This document shows positions 24,199 to 37,030 of a DNA stretch of 64,000 nt, piece by piece. The notes under the pieces were generated by a model. It was not told the DNA's origin. It made no database searches and was given only the letters and a program-made list of their open reading frames with translations. Source of the stretch: Opisthorchis felineus (taxonomy: Eukaryota; Platyhelminthes; Trematoda; Opisthorchiida; Opisthorchiidae); contig SJOL01008950.1 in assembly GCA_004794785.1 (NCBI GenBank), forward strand, positions 387,658 to 451,657, given 5' to 3'. Positions within the stretch are counted from its first letter, which is position 1; each line of letters starts with the position of its first letter. The translations under genes and the position numbers were made by a program.

Positions 24199-24395
24199 GT
24201 GAAAGCTAGTCACACTGATGATCAGCCACTCGTAGCCAAACGATTAATTGTTCAACCGCTGGCAGGAAGGTCGCGAATTAGGAACTCTTTGAGATTCGTG
24301 GGATGCACAATGCTGATGGTTCCAAACAAGGATGAAACGGCTGTACAATACTTCCAGCTTTTCAGCTTTTCACCGACAGGACAACATCTTTCCTG
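24199..24395 (+). repeat. tRNA-derived SINE, right member of an inverted pair
   Basis: On the plus strand: GTAGCCAAACGATTAATTG, then GGTCGCGAATTAGGAACTC, CTTTGAGATTCGTGGGATGC and CCAAACAAGGATGAAACGG. It is the same element as 23922-24121 in opposite orientation, with the heads facing each other across 77 bases. Neither copy has an intact tRNA fold. Confidence 0.7.
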
Positions 24396-24660
24396 AACAT
24401 CACGTATTCTCTTCACATCACCCTCAATCAAACCTAATTTATTGGGCTACATGGCCGCCTACTACATGACACCGATTTTTAGATCAGTGTGACATTTCGA
24501 TCCGCGTGAAGAAGAATCGGCTGACCAACACTGCATGAAATTTGTGCCAGGCAGCAGAGTAGATAAGACGGTGGACTTCATTTTGATGATCAGGGATCGT
24601 ACTCTAACTGAGCACCTTCATAGAAGCCACTTACCTCCATCCCCATAGTATGTACGCATC

Positions 24661-24910
24661 TTCGGCAGATACTCTCAGTTGTACACGAATTCGGTTTTGA
24701 TAAAAGACTCTGATGAATCCAACTGAATCTCTCGCTTATGATGGCCTCCAGTCAAAACCGAATTCGTGTGCAATTGTAAACATCTGTCGAATTCTGTCCA
24801 ATTTAGGTTCAAGTGGAACATAAGGCTGACGGAAACTCGGGGACTGCGCCTACGTGATGAGCCCCAAGGAGGGCGAAGCCGGTTGTTGGCTTTCAGTAGT
24901 CTTAAGTACT
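24661..24910 (-). repeat. Foldback repeat family, copy C
   Basis: A perfect 18-base inverted repeat, ACACGAATTCGGTTTTGA at 24683-24700 and its complement at 24752-24769, surrounds a CTGAATCTCTCGCTTATGAT core like copy A. The body then runs in reverse orientation: GACGGAAACTCGGGGACTGC, then GCCTACGTGATGAGCC. Confidence 0.7.
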
Positions 24911-27900
24911 GTGTTACGTCTAAACAATGTACACATTTTGCTTCAGAAGTGAGGAAGTAAACATAATCTTTGTCTTTAATCTCTGAAACTGTCACATCAC
25001 GTCTGCCGATCATCGAACTCATGTCACCTATTTCGTCACATATCACCTAGAATTTGATTTACTTGGTCCTGACTGGACCGATGACCTTAATTTACTAGAG
25101 CAGTTTGGGGAACATATTTACAACCAAGTCAAGAAACAGAACCTTTTACCGTCTGCAGATATCTTTACCGTGGACATCAGTGGCCAGGTCATCATACGAC
25201 TGTTTCAAATAAAATTTTGAAAACTAAGGACACACTAATACCCATAACTGTCACAGCTGCAAGACACTTGAACGGCAACAACAGCAATTGGGTGCCGCGT
25301 ACTTGATGTTTCAACATTAAGGAGGGGGAGAACGAGGAGGAATTTTAAACTTGAAAATAGTGGACAACTGATGTAACTGCAAGGTGGAACGACATGGTAC
25401 GAAGTTAATACCTTGGAGAAATGGGAATAGGATGCAACAAAACGGTGGAGACCAAACAGTGCGGAGGACTCAAGACTTCGGGACTTCGCGACATTGTCGC
25501 CTGGTGTACTGATTGATAATTTTTCTCTTGAGCTGAATGCCCACATCGACTATAACCAAGAAATCTTAACCACGGAAAGATCTATTGACAACCCTATGAA
25601 TAAGTACATTATATTAGAGCTACAACATTGCTCGAAGAAGCAGAGTTGATGATAGGTGATAAGTGCAAATCAGTTCTGTGCCTTCAGTCCAACGGCAAGC
25701 GCCTAAAGCTATACAATGAGATTTTTTGACAAAACCATTGATCGATAACTAGTCGGAGGAAGCCATAAGGACATCCGCAAATGAACATTTGGACGGTGGG
25801 TGGGGTTAGGAACTGAAATCAGATAGTTGACACAGAGACCCCGAAAGACCATTTTTGAGGATATGCGTCATAAATACATCGACCATTTCTCACTTCTGAT
25901 CACAGGTGGTGAATTTAGTATCCACCTTTGTAGCACACCAATGCCCGGTGGATTCATGAACCAGTATGGTAGGATTTTGACGGATTACCGTGTATATATA
26001 ATATGGGGAAAACTACACTCTGCCAACAAAGCGCACCACAACACAACTAGCGATGTTTGCGTAAATGTTTTTGCAAACCAAGACTGACAGAAGTCCAGAG
26101 CACTACACAGTCGAAGTGGCTTCCACAAGCACACTATGAAATAGGGTAGGATCTGGTCAGCCTCTCTAAGGAGCAAGATTTTTGCTTTTGAACTAGAATT
26201 CATCACTAATTCACTTGACAATAAACGAGAAAATTGAACAACCAAATAAACGTCGATTTAAATGGAACAGTACAAACTGTAGAAAACCTATGAAGAACAT
26301 GAAAATATGCCCTTGAAAGGAATACAACAAACCTCTTATGACTTTCAAACACTGTTTCCAATATTTCAAAAATCCTACGGTTGTTCTAATTTAATAAAAG
26401 GATATCTGACGGCTGATAATGCGTTACTAACAAATCTGTGAGGAGAAAACGTTTGCCAAAACAAGTCATCAACGTGTTTCTGCATAATTCTACCACCAAG
26501 CTCTTTGACGTTAGTTTGGCAAACCTTTTGACTTTGCTGAGCTTCGCTGTGCATTCAGCCAAATAACGCGCTGTCACTGATTCATAGTAGTATGAGCCTG
26601 GATTTGTGGCGAAGAGTTATCCTGTGAGCGGCTGGTTAGAAAATGATAAGCCAAACCTACTCATCTGTATATCAACTCCAGAAATGCAGACGAAATATAC
26701 TTGACAAATGCATCTGAGCTGCTGCTGAGTAAAATCGATAAACAGGCAGTTCATTTGCGTTATAATGTGCCATTGATGAACAGTTCTTAAAAGCGCATTG
26801 TAAGTTGTTCAGTAAAAAAAATCAAATCATCCAGTTGTGAAGCCCTTCCGGGACGTTGCGGCTATAGAGCGTGAAAGTAATATGAACCTAGACAGGAGCA
26901 ATCAAAAGGCCAAGTTGATTTTGGAATCACTCAGAAAGTTACGCTTTCAGTGCTAGGTGATACGAAGCTCAACGTGGCAAAGATTTTGCAAAAAATATCA
27001 ACTCTGAGCGCACTTGATTTCTGAAGCCGTGATTCTGATGCTTATATAGTTTGGTGCGTTGTTATCCCTAATCGACTTCCCTAGAACGGCTAAACGATCA
27101 GTTGAACTCTACATAAGTTCCATTTGAACTTGTCTTCTCTTGCAACGCGTTTGACTGACAGAAAAAGAAGGTTCAGCAACTAACGGAAGTACGGTTTATC
27201 CCGAGACTAATTGGCATTGTGAATGTGTTAATGAAGCAAGTTGACACTAGAAACTGCCCCGAGTTACGCAGCAGAAAGTGCAACATCCAAAAAATTTATT
27301 AAAATAATACATCAGAACGATATCTTGGATCTTCAAAACTAATCTTCGCATTCACAGACAAATTTCCTGAAGTGAAGGTGTCATATAACAGTGAGTATCT
27401 GCCGCTTTACCACACATCTGAATTAATGCACCTTCACCAAACAGCAGGACAAAAAATAGCTGCAATTGCCAAACAAGATAGCACAATATACACAAAGTGA
27501 GAATGATGTAGTGGAATTTAAGTCAAACCTGGGAAGAATCGAACAAATAATAAACTTTGAAAGGTGTGGTCCTAAACTGAGTGCACCAAAATGAAAAAGC
27601 ATTTCACCAAACACCCTCGTCTGCACAGTACTTTGGTTTTAACAGAGGACTTAGCCGAATTCAGCTAACCATCTGCTTTAGACTAATATGGTGCACAAGG
27701 CTACCTCACGTTCCAGTCAGCACAACTTTTGAGACATCGTAGTACATTGTCTAGTCGTAAAACACTGCTCATAAGCTGGTTGTCTAAGGGGTTTCAGCAA
27801 CCTTCTATTGCGTCTAGGGAATGCACTTCATTTAAAACATCCATATACTTTCAGACCAACTTGCCTTTCGCTTCAATTCCAAACTGAATGTTGTTCTAAG

Positions 27901-29262
27901 TCAACCATTTAGCATGCCAATTATCTTCTGAGGTATTTCGAATGACATTTAGTGTATATTATGACAAAGTTACTGTTCCAGGATGTAACTTATTCCCCAG
28001 ATGACCAAATGTGCTTAACCTACTTCAGGCAAATCAAACGTGTTTGTTGGCAGGCGGTAATGGAATCGCGATTGAGCGAGATCTCATCTCCACAAGTGAA
28101 AAATTACGAGGGCTTTCCAAAGGATCCTTGTTTCCTTCAGAACATCGTATTGTGCCGCATAGTACTTATATTATTTTACATTGTGCTCTCTTATTTTGCA
28201 TGAGGTGATGTAATCCTGATGGTTCACGAATTATTTGGGTTACCATCGAGTCCATCAAACCGCAAGAGCCATCATATCATAGGCATGCTTAAATTCGCAC
28301 AAAATATGAGTTGATTACCAAGGCAAGGTAGTGAGATCACTTATGGGACCATCTGAAAATGATTTGTGGTCTTCATGCAAAGGTCCAGTGCTCAAGCGAA
28401 GTTCCAAAGGACGTAAGCTGCCCAGTCCTGAACTTTTTCCCGTCCACCGGACGTTAGGTTGCCGAATCACCAACCCTTATAGGGACCATCCTTGGGAAAG
28501 GCTGAAGGCGATCCCTGTCGTAGAGTGATTTTTATATGAGGACAGATTTCCTTGCTAAGAATGCGGGTTGCCCTGTTAAGTGAGGTCTTGCGTTTATGAC
28601 GGTCTAGTTGTTTTGCCCCAACTAAATAAGCACTTCACCGTTTACACATACCTAACGATTGCGTTTGCCGTTCTCCCTGTACGGCCTTACAAATGAATTT
28701 AACTCTCTGCAAAAAGCCACTAAGTTAGACGGGGACGTTGTCAAAACGACTGGTTAGCGATGTTCCGATTAGACATCGGAGAAGACAAGTAACGTAGGTT
28801 GCGCACTCTAACCAACCGAAACGACTCAGCTGGATTGTTTGACTTAAGTAGTATGGGTGCGATTGCTCAAAATCCGTGGACACACCGAGAATTCGTCCCA
28901 CACTACACATCTCAAACAAGAGAAACTTTACTGAATAGCTCTTCAACTCAAACTCGAGGCGTTCCGTGTACTTCACATTGTGTGGAAGAACATCAGAATG
29001 CTATTGACTATGAGGGACTGCATCAATTCCCCAGTTCCAGTAGTTTCATCATGCATATGAACCAGAAACTCGCCTTTCACTTCTCTCAAATAAATGGCCA
29101 CCTAATCAACACTCTAGTTCCTTTGCCTGAACTGTCAGTTGGTGGTACTTTTCATGCCATGCCTGAGTGACGCGTTTCCCCAGTTTTCAAATGGACTGAG
29201 GTAGCACTCTCATCCACCCTGTTTTTTTATGAACACAGTAACGTGGGTTTTCATCAGAGCAG
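24911..29262. other. Intergenic, nothing recognised
   Basis: Open frames up to 123 codons (28799-29170, plus) lack any recognisable domain. No RNA gene or repeat was identified. Confidence 0.35.
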
Positions 29263-29780
29263 CTACGAGACACACATCGCGAGGTGTTGACATTTCAGAG
29301 TACTTCCAACAGTCACAGAGGTAAAAAGGATAGTAACAAATATTGAAACTAGAGCGACACACGGGGTCTTTTGACAAAAGTTTAGCATAGAGTCAGCTCC
29401 AGTGTAAGTAGATGGCCTGAACCAATAGTTTTTGTTCACCCAGTGCGTTCTAATTAAAAGTGCTTCACAAATCGCTAACAACTTTGAGTTGTGGTTGCGC
29501 AACAGACTCTTGGAGTTTTGGGAGGATTCAACAATATGGTCTGTCTCGTGAATTTGGTGCGCAACTGATGACCCTCCCCACAGCTCCCTGTTTGAGGCCA
29601 GTTGCACGCACCGTAGCAACTTTTTCGACAAGTGTTCGGAAATCCGCTGAGAAAGGCACCGGCTCGTTTTACATGTGAATGTCCCATCGTGACTGCAAGT
29701 GAACTGATAGGTGACGTGTGCGGTAGAGTGACCCGGACTTAGTTTGAAACAATGGTCCTCTGGTTTTAGGAACTAGGAGT
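29263..29780 (-). pseudogene. Penelope-like element remnant, GIY-YIG endonuclease C-terminus
   Basis: On the minus strand an uninterrupted frame reads HVTYQFTCSHDGTFTCKTSR, then LSQRISEHLSKKL, SSVAHQIHETDHIVE and LLAICEALLIRTHW. This is the layout of a Penelope GIY-YIG domain followed by its conserved H-x-x-x-TGH and E-A-x-x-IR segments. The YIG-Arg core is replaced by FTC-Lys, so the nuclease would be dead even though the frame is open. Only the element's 3' end is present. Confidence 0.65.
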
Positions 29781-32700
29781 AACTGAGTAACTAAAAGCTT
29801 GCGATTCAGTGTAGATTTGAATTCTATCTTCTGTTGTAAGTAATGTGGTTGTCCTTAAACGGTGAACATAGTGGGGATTATTTATTCGAGACAGTGTTAG
29901 TTATGTCCAAGCGTGTGTTCGGCTTACTGTGAAGAGTCTGTCCTGGTAGCCGTTTGCAGTCATCTGTTTCAAGAGGGATTCTCTCAACCAGTTGATCTGC
30001 AGTGTTTCTCATTCAGTGAAATAGCGCGTTTAATAAAAATTGCTTGTAAGCAGTGGGCAAGTAGCTGTTGAAGTCTACATATTGTCCACTCCATGTGAAG
30101 TGTCTGACAATGATAATGGAAGTGTAGAAGCCTCCTCGTGGGAGAAAGAATGCCTATTGGGCAGCAGGCAATTTTATGATAGGCTGGATTCCGCATACCT
30201 GAAATCGGTCTCAACGGCAAATATGGTTTGTGAATTTGTAATGTTTGGTATGAAGTGTTTTCGCCGGGGATCTGAGACGACAACATGCGGTTTAAGCGGC
30301 TGAAGTACCCGGTGATACCCTTCTAGACCAAAGCGTTGCTTTCTTTAGTTGCATCCTTCTTAAAATTTCCACTCATCTCCAAGGGCCCCGATCATTTTTG
30401 CTGTACAGTCATTTCATGATAATTCCACCTGATTCTCTCTCTTGTTGCAAAATATTGAGTTATCCAGGGAGCGTAGAATCCTGAGAGATTGCTAGCGCTC
30501 AGACATCAGACAACAAGATTGTTACACAGAAGGAGACAGAAATTTATAGTATATCCACTAATTTTTCCTTAAAAACCAAGTTGCCCTTTCGCTATCAGGA
30601 GGAAAACGGTCCATTACCTGGTTGTATACGTTCTCAGAATGGACTTGAGTCGGCAGTTTGATCATTTCTATTGGAGGTATTGCATGCTTAAAGCGCAGCC
30701 GAATAAACTTCAGTTGTGTTTTTGGGAATAATACTGTGGAAAGATTGTACAAAAATTTTGGTAATACAGTGGGAAAGTTTTGCTAGATGAAGGGCTGATG
30801 GGTAGAATTTTCCAGTTTCTCGAATATGTTTGCCCTGGTCTTCTAAGGGGATCCTGTGCAAAAATCTTCGAACTTGATACGGCAGAACAACGATAAGTGA
30901 TTAAATAATTGTTAGCTATTTGTGAAGCGGTGCTGATTACAACGCAGCAACCAAAACTGTTCACAAAAATTATCGAATCGGGCCATTTGCTTACTCTGGA
31001 GGTCATTCCATAAGACCTCATACGGTTTTCGATGTTCAGTCACTGTTACTATGCCTTTTACCTATAAATGTAGGATGTTTTATGCCCTCGACCAAAAAAG
31101 AGTAATTCGAAATGTTGATCTCTCGAAGTGTCTTATTACTGTCTTAATGAAATTGACTAAGCTTCCAAAACCTGGTTTTATTATAGGGCATCCTCATTTA
31201 TATGCACGACGTGTGCCAAACCGCTGAGTAATCAGCCGCCCAAGTCAACAAGCACAACTATTACATAAACCATTCTATCTCCTTCATAGTCCCATTTGAT
31301 AACAAGTCAAATCGCTGTGTAGTGTGTGGGCTTCCATACTATCTCAGCCGATAAGCGACAGTTGGTCTGCTCTGAAGAAAAGCAATGTCGGATTGAGTGG
31401 TGCAATAGTGTAATGACAATCGACTGTTCTCGAGACTTGCGTGCACAGGATTGTGTGCCAGTCTTAACCTATCGGTCCACATCACTGTAACCTCAGTCAG
31501 CCAGATTTGGTGTAGTTGTGACTGCACTTGTGGAGTGTGCAGTGGCATGGTCCTAACCAGATGTGTGACAACGACGTCTCAGATAGGTTTCTGAGTGTTG
31601 GTTATAATGTGTGGGGGGAGATAGCCTGTCTCATTCTCAAGGCCGGTTCCAACCAGGTAATCTGACAAGTTGTTTCATAACAGAGACGGAAGAAGCAGCA
31701 TAATTATACGTATTCTTGTCCAAGGATGAGAATGTGCAGCTGGTCGACGGTCAGTCTTCACTCCGACAATGGAGCCGTATAAAACACACAAATACTAGGA
31801 GCTCTGGTGTTACGGAAACACGGGAAAAAGGTTTATTGTATGGAACAACTGTCATTGAAGTAGTCTCCTTTGAGTGAACATCTAGCAATAACCTACATGT
31901 CCCTTTGCCAGAATGGTAACTCACATGGTTGGGTGGCCTTCATTTGGATGTGGATCCCAATCCGTTTTCAGTAGAAAATTGATGATGGTTTCTCTTGAGG
32001 AAGTGGGACTATATGAGGGGACATGGAGGGTGATGGCTATATCGAGTGTCCAATCAAGTTAGTTATTTTCAACATGGGGGCTCCGCCTGAGAGATCGGCA
32101 GTTCGTGAAAGGACCAAAGCAGATCGCGTCTGACGCGTATTGTTGTTGCGACATCCTTAAAAGAACTCTTTCCTGAGAAGACTGCCGTAACTTCCCTCAG
32201 TTTTATTCGATGCATTGGATGGGAGTATTGATAAATTAATCCTCATTCTCGCGTCACAGTAACCTTACCTCTAAGTTGCATAAATGGATTATTGCGATAG
32301 TTTTGATCACGGATACTTTTGGAGACGATGCCACCGGTAGCTCACCATTGCTTTAGTATCCTCGTTTTTCAAAATCTTTCACTTGGATTTAGACAGCGCA
32401 GTGGTCATCGCGCAACGCCCGGGGTCAGGGATTTATTTAGCCATGTTACTCTTTTCAGACTGTAGTCCTGTGACATCAACCGAAGCGGAAAACCTGGAGC
32501 AATGTACTTCATCGCCATTTTGCCAGAAAGGGTTTACTTTGTTTCCTCGTTGGCTGTGCCTAGTTAGGTAATATATGGTTTATTTTTTGTATGACTGGGA
32601 GTTTTTTCCTACTGAATGATTTAGTCAAAGTTCCCCTCTTCTCTTTGTGTGACAAAAAGATAATCCATTAACCAACTCGTCAAAGACAAATAATACCCAT

Positions 32701-35700
32701 AGAGGCAGTACCCAAAACGGCAATTATCGGTCACCAAACAACGGATGGCAATCAATAGGCTCAATTGACAAACCGATTAGGCTCACAAAACCTATGCTTC
32801 TTCTCTCTCCCTCACCACCTTCTCTCCTCACACCCTGTTATAGGCCCCACTTTGGCTTCTGCCGCAGCGCGAGAGGAATTGAGACATCTGTATTAGATTG
32901 TCATCACAAATGAAACCTCGGAGCGATTCAATGCAAGCAGCCAGTCTTTCTGGTCTGTAATCGCATGTGTAAGACTGTCAGTTTGACCGAATTCTCGGGC
33001 TTTGTTCGCACAACTATCTAATTAACTGCCTCCTGCTTGCCTGCCACAGTTCAGGTTGACTGAGGTAAGGACGTCTGTTTGCGTGCATTAGGAACAGAAC
33101 AGTGTTGAGTGAGTCAGGTGACCAGCTCGGAGTGGTGATAGAATAACTGGGAACGATTACGCCTTATCACCACGGTAACCATGATAACCTTGGTTGCCTA
33201 ACAGATGTTGAAAAATTTAGATCGTTTTCTGTTTCCAGATATGGTTAATTAAGTTTCTGTATTTAGGAGAATGGCATGTCACCATCTTCAGTGTTTAGTT
33301 CAACAAGGAAGCACCGTGATGGATAGGCAGAGAACAGTTAACAAGGATTTGGTGGTTATAAGATTCAGGCTAGATTTTTGTTCTGTAAAAAAACTGAGCG
33401 AGACATTGCGTTTAACCTGGTCCACATGATCCAGTTGTAAGTTTTATTCTTTTCCGTAGGAGTTTAAGTTTTCGACATTAATTTCTACGTTTGTTTATTC
33501 ATTACCGCGTGCCCCGGTTGACAAACGTTCGAATGCTACAACAGCGCACTAAATGTCATCCACTGATATTCACTTTCACTTTCAAATGAAAGTTGACGGA
33601 GATCCCAGTCACCGTCTGAAATAGTGTCAGGTAATTTGGGATGTACTTATTGCTGCTTATTCAAGCCACAGTTTGCATTTAGCTTAAAATGGAACTCGAG
33701 TAATTATCCCGCCTCTTCGTCTGTGATGTACCGTTTCACACAGTGTCACCGATGTATTTCTGATATCTCACCTGATTTGTTTGCATAGTGGTCCCGAATG
33801 AGCTATCCATGGGCAGTAAACAGCGTGTTTATTGTGGATACTTTACCCATGACGTTTGAACTCCTTGTTGGAAGTTGGTCTTGGATACACGCGCACTAGA
33901 AAATTCGCAGGATTTTCCGTTTCCGTCCAGCGATGCCATGCACCAGAAGATACCACAATGTTTTCATCGATAATAAAAATTTACAGTTACATTTTAGAGA
34001 CAGTAGCTCAGGCGACTGGTCAATGTCTGTGACAGTTTACCACTTAAGTGGGGATTAGAAGAGCTGTGAATTGAAAGTGATAGCTTCGGTTGCGTTTTTG
34101 AGCCATTGCAGATCTTTCGTACTTAGGATCCCAAATCGGCGAGATGGTCAACGTGACAGATGTTTGCTGGTCAAGGTGCATTTCACTTCCAAGCCCCTTC
34201 CGCCCTACAGATGGTTGAGTTTAGCCTATTCAGAACGGCTAGGTCGTCCATCGTAACCAATTTGTTTCTTCCGAAAATCAGCTGGCATACTTTAGTATCA
34301 CTGATTAGATGTTATCATCGGATACAAGAGCTGCTTTGGAGACACCAATGGCCAAACAGCGAAAGACGTTCGATTCTTTCTGGCTGTCAAAGCGAAGCCT
34401 GGACTTCTTCTTCTACTACAAATACTACCGTCTATGTTCTACCATCAGTAGAGAGGTTAGCACCACGTCAGTGGTACACATATTGACGGTTGGAAAGATC
34501 TGCTCTGGTTTTCTTGATTCCAGAGGCGATCTCGTCTTTTTCTGTTTGTGAACTGGTGCGAGTGATTTCCTGTTGGAACCCGTCTAATGACTGTTTACCC
34601 AGTAAGTAGCCTTGGTGGCTTACGTGTGGCTACAGCACCGCAAGACATCTTGCCAATACAGCTGCTTACCATAGGCTGTAGGTTATATCAGACGCGTTAA
34701 CGTCCAGACAGTAACGGTAACTATCACACTTAGGGATAAAGATGCATCAAAAGCGTATCACTTGCAATGGGCTGCGCTTTACATCCTGCATTCTGAACGA
34801 AGCTGATACAGTTTATCTAGGTGTTTGGCTAGATACTTTTGAGTGTGTACAATACCTTGAGTAGCCCACTTTTCGGTCTATCCATGGACTTTGATGACAG
34901 CTTCTACAAAACACTCAACTAGATATGTGTATCATCACTCATATAGTCAGCTCGATTTAACAATCCTATCATCAACCTGAAAAGCAGTGGCAGTTCAAAT
35001 GACCTACTGAGGAATAAATACCGCTAGACATGGCTATACAAGATCTAGGTGAAACGGAAACCCTGCTACATATGCTCGCGTAGCTCAGGTCAAACCTGCA
35101 GATAGTTGTCCTTCACCCCATCTTTCTTATCCAACTAGTGAATTGGTTTATATATATAATAACCCCTTCGGGATGAAATTTTAGCTGATCTACATGAAGT
35201 CTGCCCTCATTCATCCTAATTCGCTTGCTGACGTTCACAGCGCATCTTTGTTTCCCTGGCTTCCAGTGAACCGGTTGTCCTGGCTAAAGAGCTGGATAAT
35301 TCGAGATAGCAGTTCCCCCATCTATACTGCTAAATTAACGAGGTTGTTGTTTGTGTCTTGGTACATGTGATTGTCCTACAGATGTCAAACCACCCAGAAT
35401 CGTGCTGGCCTACGCACAGTTGGAACGGAAATTTCAATGTCGTGGGGATAGAGATCACTGGTATATGGTGGAGCTGAAGAAAGCCATTAGCAAACCAATG
35501 ATACCTATGCAAAACGCTATAGTCAGGTATCAGACAAGTCGAGTACTTGCTTTGGATATGCCTTAATAGTCTCTCGTTCAGTTTGTAACATCGTATTTTT
35601 GGGATTTTTGTGAGCATCCAATCGAAATGGACCGTCGATTCAGTGAACAGTTGCATTAGGTAACGTGTTCAAAACACTAATAGTGGATAGGCGTTTCGAA

Positions 35701-36879
35701 AACTGAGAAAAAACGGATGACCTTATTAGCATTTAGCAAAACTGTAATTGGTTTCCATTACTAGACAGTCCATCTTGTCTGAAGTTCCGCTGCCCTTGAA
35801 AGCTGCAGACAAAACTGAGACCGATAAGACACATTCAATCCAGAATATGTGTTCAAAACAAGTTCGCAAATCTCTGGGTTTTGCATTCAGCAACCTAACA
35901 AACACTTCAATATACGAGACAAAGTGGGATGAATGAAAATAACGACGGGATTGCGGACCATTCGTGTCACCGTTGTCTAAGTTTGACAACTAGTTGCAAC
36001 ACATGGAGAGACAGAAGTGATATTGGTCCTGAAGAACTCCAGTCACCCAATTCCCATCCAACCTGGTACAGTGTGATAGGGAAAGCTGTTGGGAGCAAGG
36101 AATGGGACGGTGGTTATCTCTGAACAGATCGTTCTATGTCCACCATCGAAATGGTCGAGTGATGATGAATCAAAAGGTGTGTTTGTCTGTGATAGGAGAT
36201 TGAATTTTCTTGTCTGTCCGAACACACTTCTAGTAGCTTAATCAGATCTAAAGATCTCAGTTCATCTGGGGGTAAACAGACCAAAATATTCTGCATGTTA
36301 CGTGGAACACACGTGCTCAGCTTCAAACGGAAAATCGTGTGACAAAGAAGGTGGCAGCTGCTAACGAATGCAGCTGATCATGGCATTTCTTCGTTTGCCG
36401 ATGCCTAGAATGCACCAAGTATGCTGTCGTTGGCAAAGCATACCACCTTTATGGACGGTAAACTATAATCTGAGGAACGTTACCCCCTCTACCTAACGAC
36501 TCCTCCTCTAACAGGAAAGTGACATGCACCAGAGGTAGGCTGTTGCAGCGGTTCTTTTATTTCTTCCTACACAACAAATCCAGTTATTTTTACACCCACG
36601 ATCATCGTTGTGGAAAAAAGAGAACAAACTATCAAGATATCAGCAAGTCCGTCACCAGAATTCTATTGTTTATTCAGTTGGTTCAACTCATAATATGCAA
36701 CACATGTTTTGGCATTGTTGCACTTTCAACTGACAAAAGTGCTCGCAAAGTTTTGCCTGAATTATCGCAACGAAATGTGTAGAAAACTAAGACGAACAAT
36801 TATGCATTCAGTATCTCGTTTTGGTGGGAAGATTCACACGCATATTCTACTGGGTATAAAAATAATATATTTTGTTTGA
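29781..36879. other. Intergenic, nothing recognised
   Basis: Seven kilobases with only short open frames, none with a recognisable domain. The frames at 34160-34551 (plus) look slightly like decayed retroelement sequence, but I could not assign them. Confidence 0.35.
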
Positions 36880-37030
36880 CGAAACACGCTCACTTGCAAG
36901 TATTACAAGACCCAATCGAGTCGCAGCTGAACCTCCCTTTCATCGTAATCGTCAACTGAAGATGCTGTGAAAAGGTCGCTTCATTTTTCAGTTGGTACGG
37001 TTTCGAGATATCGGAGTGTTACAAGTAGTG
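36880..37030. repeat. Foldback repeat family, copy D (partial)
   Basis: Reads GTCGCAGCTGAACCTCCCTT, then CAACTGAAGATGCTGTGAAA, AGGTCGCTTCATTTTTCAGT and TGGTACGGTTTC. This parallels the inner part of copies A and B (arm end, then GCTTCACAAAGGCCGCC...CTGGTACGA). Confidence 0.55.

Noticed and set aside
24675..25046. 123-codon minus-strand open frame
   Set aside because: Overlaps the foldback repeat copy C for most of its length; the frame is a by-product of the repeat.
28799..29170. 123-codon plus-strand open frame
   Set aside because: No recognisable domain, no supporting splice context, and a length expected by chance in 64 kb.
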